DNA from: an uncultured Eubacteriales bacterium
GTDB taxonomy: Bacteria > Bacillota > Clostridia > Christensenellales > Borkfalkiaceae
Direction: 5' to 3'
Length of the DNA: 15,422 bases
Assembly (NCBI GenBank): GCA_905211955.1
Contig: CAJMCT010000014.1
Coordinates: 1 to 15,422, forward strand
Shown: in pieces, positions 1 through 5,973 of the stretch
Numbering within the stretch: the first letter of the stretch is position 1
How the letters are laid out: the number at the start of each line of letters is the position of its first letter
The notes under the pieces: generated by a model
The model's database searches: none
Told to the model about the DNA's origin: nothing
What the model saw: only the letters and a program-made list of their open reading frames with translations
Translations under genes and position numbers: made by a program

Positions 1-1827
1 AAGTTTATCCGCCGTGGTATAATCGGTAGAAACCGTTTCGGGGTTGTTGTTAATAATTATTGCTTCGTACCCAGAACGCTTTATGGTTTGTACTGCGTGT
101 ACCGTAGAATAGTCGAATTCTACACCTTGACCGATACGGATAGGACCTGCGCCTAAAACTACGATTTTCTTCTTTCCTGTAAGTTTAGATTGGTTTACGC
201 AAGTTTCGTCAACCAAGTTTTTATACGTCGAATAAAGGTAAGGAATATAGTAGCCCGTGTGAAGCGTATCAACCATTTTGAATACGGGGATAATGCCGTT
301 TGCCTTTCTAAAATTGTAGAGTTCGGTTTCGTTTTCGTTCCAAAGTTTTGCGATATACTTATCCGAAAAACCTACTACCTTTGCTTGTTTTAGTACGGAA
401 ACGTCCCACTTGTTTTCTAATACCTTCTTTTCGGTATCTACGATTTCTTTTAAGGTTTCTAAGAAAAGTTCGGTAATCTTAGTTTTTTCGTGCAAGGACT
501 TAATACTGTCCCCCTTTCTTAAAAGTTCGGTGACTGCAAAAATAGTATCGTCTTTATATTTTTTAATGTATTCGTTAAGTTCTTCTACAGAATATTCGTC
601 AAACTTAGGCAAGTGGAAGTGGCTTGCGCCAATCTCTAACGAGCGCACCGACTTTAACATACACTCTGAAAGTGTAGAGCCGATACCCATAACTTCACCC
701 GTCGCTTTCATTTGCGTGCCGAGTTCGTTCGATGCTTGCGAAAATTTATCAAAGGGGAAACGTGGGAATTTTGCCACGATATAATCAAGTTTAGGTTCAA
801 TATCAGCAGTACCACCTGCAACGGGAATATCTTTAAGTTCCATACCGACTGCGATTTTAGCAGTCACTCTTGCGATAGGATATCCGCTCGCCTTACTTGC
901 TAAGGCTGACGATCTTGAAACTCTTGGGTTAACTTCTATAAGGTAATATTCGCTAGTTTCGGGGTTAAGTGCAAATTGAACGTTGCAACCACCTTCGATT
1001 TTAAGTTCACGAATAATCTTGATAGCACTGTCGTTAAGCATTTTAAGGTCTTTATCGTTTAGAGAAAGAATAGGCGCAACGACTAGCGAGTCGCCCGTGT
1101 GAACGCCGACGGGGTCGATGTTTTCCATACCGCAAATGGTGATTGCGTTATCAGATGCGTCACGCATAACTTCAAACTCAATTTCCTTATAACCCTTAAC
1201 GCTCTTTTCAATTAAAACTTGGTGAACGGGAGATAATGCAAAACCGTTTCTACCAATTTCGATAAGTTCTTCTTCGTTATTAGCAAAACCGCCACCCGTT
1301 CCGCCTAACGTAAACGCAGGGCGCAAAACTACGGGATAGCCTATTTCTTTTGCCGCGCGTTTTGCTTGTTCTAAGTCGTAAGTAATTTCAGAAGGAATAA
1401 CCGGCTCGCCGATTTTTTCGCACATTTCCTTAAAGAGTTCTCTATCTTCGGCACGCTCGATACTTTCACTACTCGTACCTAAAAGTTCTACGCGACACTC
1501 TTTCAAAACGCCCTTCTTTTCAAGTTGCATAGCAAGGTTAAGACCCGTTTGTCCACCGATACCGGGAACGATTGCGTCGGGACGTTCGTATCTTAAAATC
1601 TTTGCGATGTACTCTAACGTTAACGGTTCCATATAAACCTTGTCGGCAATTTGCGTATCCGTCATTATCGTTGCAGGGTTAGAGTTTACCAAAACGACTT
1701 CATAGCCTTCTTCTTTTAAAGCAAGGCAGGCTTGCGTGCCTGCATAGTCGAACTCTGCCGCTTGACCTATAATGATAGGACCTGAGCCAATGATGAGTAT
1801 CTTTTTTAAGTCTGTTCTTTTAGCCAT
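1..1827 (-). CDS. carB: Carbamoyl-phosphate synthase large subunit, N-terminal 609 residues (runs off left edge)
   Basis: Large subunit of carbamoyl-phosphate synthase, which makes carbamoyl phosphate from bicarbonate, ATP and glutamine-derived ammonia for pyrimidine and arginine synthesis in the cytoplasm. The minus strand stays open for 609 codons to the window edge. The start matches the family (MAKRTDLKKILIIGSGPIII, then GQAAEFDYAGTQ). The first ATP-grasp domain follows, with a GGTGGG glycine-rich loop, ENIDPVGVHTGDS and EVNPRVSRSSALASKASGYP. Near residue 555 the second synthetase half begins with KKIVVLGAGPIRIGQGVEFD. CarB is usually about 1,060-1,070 residues, so roughly 460 are outside the window. 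The ATG at 1825-1827 has an AAGGAG site with normal spacing and follows pyrC by 16 bases, so it is the third gene of the pyrR operon. The glutaminase subunit gene carA does not precede it here. Confidence 0.97.
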   Translation of the reverse strand, partial: MAKRTDLKKILIIGSGPIIIGQAAEFDYAGTQACLALKEEGYEVVLVNSNPATIMTDTQIADKVYMEPLTLEYIAKILRYERPDAIVPGIGGQTGLNLAMQLEKKGVLKECRVELLGTSSESIERAEDRELFKEMCEKIGEPVIPSEITYDLEQAKRAAKEIGYPVVLRPAFTLGGTGGGFANNEEELIEIGRNGFALSPVHQVLIEKSVKGYKEIEFEVMRDASDNAITICGMENIDPVGVHTGDSLVVAPILSLNDKDLKMLNDSAIKIIRELKIEGGCNVQFALNPETSEYYLIEVNPRVSRSSALASKASGYPIARVTAKIAVGMELKDIPVAGGTADIEPKLDYIVAKFPRFPFDKFSQASNELGTQMKATGEVMGIGSTLSECMLKSVRSLEIGASHFHLPKFDEYSVEELNEYIKKYKDDTIFAVTELLRKGDSIKSLHEKTKITELFLETLKEIVDTEKKVLENKWDVSVLKQAKVVGFSDKYIAKLWNENETELYNFRKANGIIPVFKMVDTLHTGYYIPYLYSTYKNLVDETCVNQSKLTGKKKIVVLGAGPIRIGQGVEFDYSTVHAVQTIKRSGYEAIIINNNPETVSTDYTTADKL

Positions 1828-1843
1828 AATTTTCTCCTTGAAA

Positions 1844-3049
1844 TTACTTCTCGTATGCTATTTTTCCATTACAAACGGTGAGTAGGTTTTCACCGAAAAC
1901 TCTTTCGCCCTTAAAGGGTGTTGCTTTGCCTTTTGAAAGGAAATCTTTTTCGTCTATAACGTATTCTTTATCTAAATCCCAAACGGTGTAGCCGTTATAC
2001 GGGATATTAAATCTTTCTCTTGGATTGACTGCCAAAAGGTCAATCAACTTTTCTAATGTTATCACGCCCTTTTTTACAAGATGCGTGTAAAGTAAAGAAA
2101 AAGCAGTTTCTATACCAACTATTCCGAAAGGCGATTTTTCTAAGCCCCTTGATTTTTCTTCTTCAGAGTGTGGCGCGTGGTCTGTTGCAATCATATCGAT
2201 AGTGCCGTCTAAAACACCTTCTATTAGGGCAAGCCTATCTTCTTTAGAGCGAAGGGGCGGATTCATTTTGAAGGCGCCGTCTTCTTTAAGATTGCTATCG
2301 TCTAAAATTAGATAGTGTGGTGCGGTTTCACAAGTGACTAAAACTCCTTCAGCCTTTGCTTTTCTAATTAGTTCGACCGTTTCTTTTGTGGAGATGTGAC
2401 AAACGTGATATTTAACCCCTATCTCTTTTGCAAGTTTTAAATCGCGCTCTACTTGAACGTATTCGCTTGCCGAACATATCCCCTTGTGTCCGTTTGCTTT
2501 TGCGTACTCTCCGTCGTGAATATATCCGCCGTGAAGCAATTCGTTTACTTCGCAGTGCGCAACTATAATTTTATCTAACGCCTTTGCTTTTAGCATAGCC
2601 GTTTTCATCATTTCGTCAGTTTGAACACCCCTACCATCGTCCGAAAAAGCGATTGCCTTTTTTGAAAGTTCTTCTAAGTCCGAAAGTTCTTTTCCCATCT
2701 CGCCTTTGGTGATTGAAGCGAGCGGATAAACGTCAATCACAGCGTCCTTTTCAATAATGGCAAGTTGAACGTTAAGGTTTTCTACCGTGTCGGGAACGGG
2801 GTTTAAGTTTGGCATAGTGCAAACTGCAGTGTATCCACCGCGTGCCGACGCCTTAGAGCCCGTCAAGATGGTTTCTTTATAAGAAAAACCCGGTTCTCTG
2901 AAATGCACGTGCACGTCACAAAAACCGGGAAAAACAAATAGTCCTTCTTTATTTAATTGAGAGTTTGAAAAAGACGAAAAAACGCCTTGCAATTTATCAC
3001 TGCAAGTTTTCGTACCCGTTATTAAGTTCGCCTTTATTTGGTTTTTCAT
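1844..3049 (-). CDS. pyrC: Dihydroorotase (class I)
   Basis: Zinc amidohydrolase that reversibly closes N-carbamoyl-aspartate to dihydroorotate, the third step of de novo pyrimidine synthesis. All expected metal ligands of type I enzymes are visible: HVH at residues 47-49 within DVHVHFREPG, the Asp of AFSDDGRGVQ that replaces the carboxylated lysine of other types, the His of VAHCE, the His of YHVCHISTKETV, and the Asp of IATDHAPHS. At 401 residues it is a little short. HxH sits about 12 positions earlier than in typical Bacillus-type enzymes (His59/His61), so the N-terminal beta domain is trimmed. The ATG at 3049 has a GGAGAG site. It lies 20 bases after the pyrR stop and 16 before carB, which indicates one transcript under PyrR attenuation. 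Confidence 0.95.
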   Translation of the reverse strand: MKNQIKANLITGTKTCSDKLQGVFSSFSNSQLNKEGLFVFPGFCDVHVHFREPGFSYKETILTGSKASARGGYTAVCTMPNLNPVPDTVENLNVQLAIIEKDAVIDVYPLASITKGEMGKELSDLEELSKKAIAFSDDGRGVQTDEMMKTAMLKAKALDKIIVAHCEVNELLHGGYIHDGEYAKANGHKGICSASEYVQVERDLKLAKEIGVKYHVCHISTKETVELIRKAKAEGVLVTCETAPHYLILDDSNLKEDGAFKMNPPLRSKEDRLALIEGVLDGTIDMIATDHAPHSEEEKSRGLEKSPFGIVGIETAFSLLYTHLVKKGVITLEKLIDLLAVNPRERFNIPYNGYTVWDLDKEYVIDEKDFLSKGKATPFKGERVFGENLLTVCNGKIAYEK

Positions 3050-3069
3050 AATCTCTCCGAATCTGTAAG

Positions 3070-3603
3070 TTAATCTTTTTGGGTTATAAACACGCCTTTT
3101 TCTTCGCCGTCAATTTGAACGACAACTTTTTCTTTAATAGAAGTTGGAATATTCTTTCCCACGTAGTCGGGTCTAATAGGAATTTCCCTATGCCCCCTAT
3201 CCACCAAAACGGCAAGTTGAAGTGCTTTTGGGCGAGCGAGCGAGAACACCGCTTCAATACCTGCCCTTGCAGTTCTACCCGTAAACAAAACGTCGTCAAC
3301 GATAATAACTACTTTATCGGTTAAGTCGCAAGGAATTTGGCTTTCGGTTTTTCTTTGTAGTTTTTGTTCTTCGGTAAAATCGTCTCTAAACATCGTCACG
3401 TCTAAAACACCGAAAGGGGCTTCTTTTCCACCGAATTTTTTAAGGTTTTCCGCAAGGATTTGAGCAATTTTTACCCCACGATTTTTAACGCCTAAAATTA
3501 CAAGCCCGTCTACTCCACCGTTTCGCTCCAAGATTTCGTGCGTTATTCTTGCAAGCGAACGAAGTATCGTCACTTCGTCTAAAATTTGAACCTTGCGATC
3601 CAT
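3070..3603 (-). CDS. pyrR: Bifunctional pyr operon attenuation protein / uracil phosphoribosyltransferase
   Basis: PyrR binds the leader RNA of pyr genes when charged with UMP and promotes termination. Many members also convert uracil and PRPP to UMP. The 177-residue length is normal. The PRPP-binding signature VVIIVDDVLFTGRTARAG lies at residues 98-115, and the family stretch DVTMFRDDF is at 68-76. Other hallmarks are GVKNRGVKIA and the C-terminal LVDRGHREIPIRPDYVGK. The start ATG (3601-3603) is preceded by a tract of seven G with an AGGGGGG ribosome binding site. It is the first gene of pyrR-pyrC-carB and lies directly behind a leader that carries its own predicted RNA target, so it should be autoregulated. 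Confidence 0.96.
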   Translation of the reverse strand: MDRKVQILDEVTILRSLARITHEILERNGGVDGLVILGVKNRGVKIAQILAENLKKFGGKEAPFGVLDVTMFRDDFTEEQKLQRKTESQIPCDLTDKVVIIVDDVLFTGRTARAGIEAVFSLARPKALQLAVLVDRGHREIPIRPDYVGKNIPTSIKEKVVVQIDGEEKGVFITQKD

Positions 3604-3623
3604 AGCGCACCCCCCCTAATAAA

Positions 3624-3654
3624 CAAAAAATCTTGCCGAGATTGTACGGCAAGA
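3624..3654 (-). terminator. Attenuator terminator of the pyr operon
   Basis: On the minus strand an 8-bp perfect stem TCTTGCCG/CGGCAAGA with an 8-base loop is followed at once by TTTTTTG. It lies 21 bases upstream of the pyrR ATG, inside the leader. Its 5' arm is shared with the antiterminator, so it should be conditional, not constitutive. Confidence 0.88.
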
Positions 3655-3712
3655 CCAAGAAAAAGTTCCACTTTTACTCTTATATAAACCTTGCCGACAT
3701 CACTGTATCGAC
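3624..3712 (-). promoter_or_regulatory. PyrR-dependent transcription attenuator leader
   Basis: Read on the minus strand, three competing RNA structures can be folded by eye. First, GTCGATA (3706-3712) pairs with TGTCGGC (3693-3699), 7 bp with two G-U pairs, around the hexaloop CAGTGA (3700-3705). This fits the CNGNGA loop of PyrR binding sites, and purine-rich AAGG follows. Second, CGGCAAG (3690-3696) can pair with CTTGCCG (3647-3653) to form an antiterminator; it encloses a small AAAAGT/ACTTTT hairpin (3661-3675). Third, the same CTTGCCG pairs with the CGGCAAG at 3632-3638 to form the terminator. The PyrR stem sequesters the CGGC of the antiterminator, so PyrR-UMP binding should favour termination. 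The logic is known from Bacillus; the assignment here is by inspection. Confidence 0.88.
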
Positions 3713-3734
3713 TTAAAAGATATTGACTATAAGT

Positions 3735-3763
3735 ATAATAACAAATTTATCGAATAAAGTCAA
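3735..3763 (-). promoter_or_regulatory. Promoter of pyrR-pyrC-carB
   Basis: On the minus strand a TTGACT -35 box (3758-3763) and a TATTAT -10 box (3735-3740) are 18 bases apart. Transcription would start near 3728, about 15 bases before the PyrR-binding hairpin. The leader before the pyrR ATG would be about 125 nt. Confidence 0.75.
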
Positions 3764-3831
3764 CGGTTTAACATAATTAGGAAAAATTTTTACGAGTCTT
3801 TTTTTGCTTTTTAAGAAGGGTTTTTCTATAC

Positions 3832-3860
3832 TTGACGAGTGCCGACATTTATGGTATATT
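3832..3860 (+). promoter_or_regulatory. Promoter of the HAD phosphatase gene
   Basis: TTGACG (3832-3837) and TATATT (3855-3860) are separated by 17 bases. The predicted start near 3867 lies between this -10 box and the ribosome binding site at 3873-3876. The promoter therefore rules out the upstream in-frame ATG at 3839 as a translation start. Confidence 0.75.
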
Positions 3861-3886
3861 TTTTAAGGAAAAAGGAGCGAAAATTT

Positions 3887-4564
3887 ATGATTAAAGCCGT
3901 ACTACTTGACGTTGATAATACCATACTTGACTTTGACAAGTGTGCGGACGTTTCTATTAAAAAAGTTTGCGGCGACGTTAATATTACCTATAGGCCCGAA
4001 TTTTTTCCTTTGTTTACAAAGATAAACGATATGCTTTGGAAACAAGTTGAAGATAAAATTATCACAAAAGACCAACTTCACGCTATAAGATTTTTTAAGG
4101 TATTTGACGCTTGGGGTGTAAAAGGCGACGCTTTAGACTTTGAAAAAAGGTTTAAGTTAGCGCTAAGAGAAAGCGCTGAAAAGGTGGACGGTGCTTTAGA
4201 ACTCGTTAAATATCTATCCCAAAAATACGTTTTAGCGGTGGCTAGCAACTCTAACTATCCGCAACAAATAAAAAGGCTTACTCTATCGGGATTAGCGCCC
4301 TTTATACACAAGTTTTTCTTTTCGGCGGAAATCGGAGCGGAAAAACCTAGCAAAGAGTTTTTTACGGCTTGCATCGATGGGTTAGGGGATATAAAAAAAG
4401 ACGAAATTATTGTTGTTGGCGATTCGCTTAACGCGGATATTAAGGGCGGAATAGATATAGGCATAAAAACCTGCTGGTTTAATTTTAGAAAAATCGATAA
4501 GCCATTAGATATTAACCCCGATTTTGTAGTCAATAGTTTAGATGAAATAAAAAAATTCCTTTGA
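3887..4564 (+). CDS. HAD-superfamily phosphatase, YjjG/YfnB-like (possible pyrimidine 5'-nucleotidase)
   Basis: A 225-residue subfamily IA HAD hydrolase, acting on phosphorylated metabolites in the cytoplasm. The four HAD motifs are present: DVDNT with nucleophile Asp8 and acid/base Asp10, Ser120 in AVASNSN, Lys153 in GAEKPS, and GDSLNAD with Asp179 and Asp184. An alpha-helical cap fills residues 17-95. The opening LLDVDNTILDFD resembles the YjjG/YfnB group, whose studied members dephosphorylate pyrimidine nucleotides including non-canonical ones; the substrate here is inference. I chose the ATG at 3887 over an in-frame ATG at 3839 because AAGGAG precedes it and a good promoter overlaps the longer version. 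It is divergent from the pyr operon, with its own terminator overlapping the stop codon. Confidence 0.88.
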   Translation: MIKAVLLDVDNTILDFDKCADVSIKKVCGDVNITYRPEFFPLFTKINDMLWKQVEDKIITKDQLHAIRFFKVFDAWGVKGDALDFEKRFKLALRESAEKVDGALELVKYLSQKYVLAVASNSNYPQQIKRLTLSGLAPFIHKFFFSAEIGAEKPSKEFFTACIDGLGDIKKDEIIVVGDSLNADIKGGIDIGIKTCWFNFRKIDKPLDINPDFVVNSLDEIKKFL

Positions 4565-4586
4565 AAAATAAAAAGGAATTTTTTTT
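4551..4586 (+). terminator. Terminator of the HAD phosphatase gene
   Basis: AAAAATTCCTTT (4551-4562) pairs with AAAGGAATTTTT (4572-4583), followed by further T. The 5' arm includes the last codons and part of the TGA stop. The rhaA -35 box begins four bases after the T-run. Confidence 0.85.
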
Positions 4587-4589
4587 GCG

Positions 4590-4618
4590 TTGACTATCAC
4601 AAATATTTATGATAAAAT
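4590..4618 (+). promoter_or_regulatory. Promoter of rhaA
   Basis: TTGACT (4590-4595) and TAAAAT (4613-4618) are 17 bases apart, giving a start near 4625 and a leader of about 34 nt. The AAGGAG site (4645-4650) is eight bases before the ATG. Confidence 0.8.
4595..4614 (+). promoter_or_regulatory. Imperfect dyad in the rhaA promoter spacer (candidate operator 1)
   Basis: TATCACAAAT and ATTTATGATA form a 20-bp dyad with 9 of 10 positions matching per half. It fills the space between -35 and -10 and overlaps the end of each box. A protein bound here would block RNA polymerase. The regulator is not identifiable from the window. Confidence 0.45.
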
Positions 4619-4621
4619 AAG

Positions 4622-4641
4622 TTTACTTTTATAAAAGTAAA
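4622..4641 (+). promoter_or_regulatory. Perfect 20-bp palindrome at the rhaA transcription start (candidate operator 2)
   Basis: TTTACTTTTA followed by TAAAAGTAAA is a perfect palindrome with no central gap. It starts three bases after the -10 box and spans the predicted start site. Its centre is 27 bp from that of the dyad inside the promoter. It may be a repressor operator, or it may fold in the mRNA leader. It is A/T-rich, so some of the symmetry could be chance. Confidence 0.5.
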
Positions 4642-4658
4642 TTCAAGGAGAAACTTAA

Positions 4659-5912
4659 ATGAACGCAAGATACGAATCTGCAAAGGAAATTTACGCAAAA
4701 GTTGGTATCGATACCGAAGCGGTTTTAGAAAAACTCGCTTCTATTCCCGTATCACTTCACTGCTGGCAAGGTGACGACGTCACTGGTTTTGACCATGACG
4801 GACCTTTGACCGGTGGTATTCAAACTACCGGAAACTATCCCGGAAAGGCAAGAACCCCCGATGAACTTATTGCCGATATGAAAAAGGTAATCTCTCTTTG
4901 CCCCGGCAAAAAGAAACTTAACGTTCACGCGTGCTATGCTATCTTTGAAGACGGCAAGTTTGTTGACCGTGATAAGTTAGAACCCAAACACTTCCAAAAA
5001 TGGGTTGACTTTGCAAAAGAATACGGTATGGGTTTAGACTTTAACCCCACCTTCTTTTCGCACCCTAAGGTAAAAGATGGTTTAACCTTGTCTTCACCCG
5101 ACAAAGAAACGAGAGATTTCTGGATTGAACACGGAAAGGCTTGTATTAGAATTTCCGAATACTTTGCAAAAGAAACGGGCGTTCCTTGCGTTATGAATAT
5201 TTGGACTGGCGACGGATATAAAGATATCCCTGCCGATAGACTTGGACCGCGCGTTCGCTATAAAGAATCTATCGAAGCAATACTTTCCGAAAAGTACGAT
5301 AAAAACCTTGTTAAACCTTGCGTTGAATCAAAGGTATTCGGTATTGGTGTAGAAGCATACACTTGCGGTAGCGCAGAATTTTCTTTAAGTTTTGCCGCTA
5401 TGCACGACGGTTGCTTACCCCTTATGGATAACGGACACTATCACCCCACCGAAGTAGTTTCGGATAAGATTCCTGCACTTCTTGCTTTCTTCCCCGAAAT
5501 CGCGCTCCACATTACCCGTCCTATCCGTTGGGACTCTGACCACGTAGTTCTATTTGACGACGAAACTAAGGAAATGGCAAAGGAAATCGTTAGATGCGAC
5601 GGCTTAGATAAGGTTTATATGGCGCTTGACTACTTTGATGCAAGCATCAACCGTATCTCCGCTTGGTCGGTTGGTTTCAGAAGTTGGCAAAAAGCATTAC
5701 TTTCAGCAATGCTTACACCCAATGCTGAACTTAAAAAACTTCAAGACAACAACGAACTTTCTAAACTTATGGTTATGCAAGAAGCATCTAAAATTCTTCC
5801 TTTTGGCGACGTTTGGATGGAATACTGCGAAAGAGCCGGCGTTCCTTGCGATTGCTGTCTTTACGAAGAAGTTGAAAAGTACGAAAAAGAAGTTCTCTCT
5901 TTAAGAAAATAA
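4659..5912 (+). CDS. rhaA: L-rhamnose isomerase
   Basis: Interconverts L-rhamnose and L-rhamnulose, first step of rhamnose use, in the cytoplasm with divalent metals. At 417 residues it is almost the length of the E. coli enzyme (419). Family landmarks run throughout: SLHCWQGDDVTGFD near residue 32, NVHACYA, GLDFNPTFFSHP, MNIWTGDGYKDIPADRLGPR, and DYFDASINRISAW. Likely metal ligands, by pattern match to the E. coli enzyme, are Glu223 (ESKVFGIG), Asp257 and His260 (MDNGHYHP), His284, Asp292 and Asp294 (RWDSDH) and Asp324. The start has AAGGAG at a spacing of eight. No rhamnulokinase, aldolase, mutarotase or AraC-type regulator is nearby, so the other pathway steps must be encoded elsewhere or by broader-specificity enzymes. 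Two dyads over the promoter suggest repressor control. Confidence 0.96.
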   Translation: MNARYESAKEIYAKVGIDTEAVLEKLASIPVSLHCWQGDDVTGFDHDGPLTGGIQTTGNYPGKARTPDELIADMKKVISLCPGKKKLNVHACYAIFEDGKFVDRDKLEPKHFQKWVDFAKEYGMGLDFNPTFFSHPKVKDGLTLSSPDKETRDFWIEHGKACIRISEYFAKETGVPCVMNIWTGDGYKDIPADRLGPRVRYKESIEAILSEKYDKNLVKPCVESKVFGIGVEAYTCGSAEFSLSFAAMHDGCLPLMDNGHYHPTEVVSDKIPALLAFFPEIALHITRPIRWDSDHVVLFDDETKEMAKEIVRCDGLDKVYMALDYFDASINRISAWSVGFRSWQKALLSAMLTPNAELKKLQDNNELSKLMVMQEASKILPFGDVWMEYCERAGVPCDCCLYEEVEKYEKEVLSLRK

Positions 5913-5933
5913 TCATTAAAAAATAAATAATTC

Positions 5934-5967
5934 CGCCCTATATCTTTCGATATGGGGCGATAATTTT
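5934..5967 (+). terminator. Hairpin between rhaA and the permease gene, probable weak terminator
   Basis: CGCCCTATATC (5934-5944) pairs with GATATGGGGCG (5949-5959), 11 bp with one G-T pair and a TTTC loop. Only ATAATTTTG follows, so the T-tract is poor. It may end rhaA transcripts partly, or protect the 3' end or shape initiation at the permease ATG 15 bases on. Confidence 0.5.
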
Positions 5968-5973
5968 GCCTTT

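Noticed and set aside
410..903. Two plus-strand ORFs of 124 and 63 codons
   Set aside because: They lie antisense to carB, which has unmistakable family sequence throughout this stretch.
3079..3324. ORFs on both strands overlapping pyrR (81 codons plus, 71 codons minus)
   Set aside because: Shadows of pyrR in other frames, with no ribosome binding site and no recognisable content.
3723..3763. TTGACT and AGTCAA as an inverted repeat around the pyr promoter
   Set aside because: The right copy is the minus-strand -35 box. The left one has no usable plus-strand -10 box, so this is chance similarity of promoter-like hexamers.
3839..3886. Longer N-terminus (16 extra residues) for the HAD phosphatase
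   Set aside because: The promoter -10 box at 3855-3860 lies inside this stretch, and the ATG at 3887 has a proper AAGGAG site and a HAD motif I at the normal distance.
4255..4533. Minus-strand ORF of 92 codons
   Set aside because: Antisense to the HAD gene through its motifs III and IV; no start signal.
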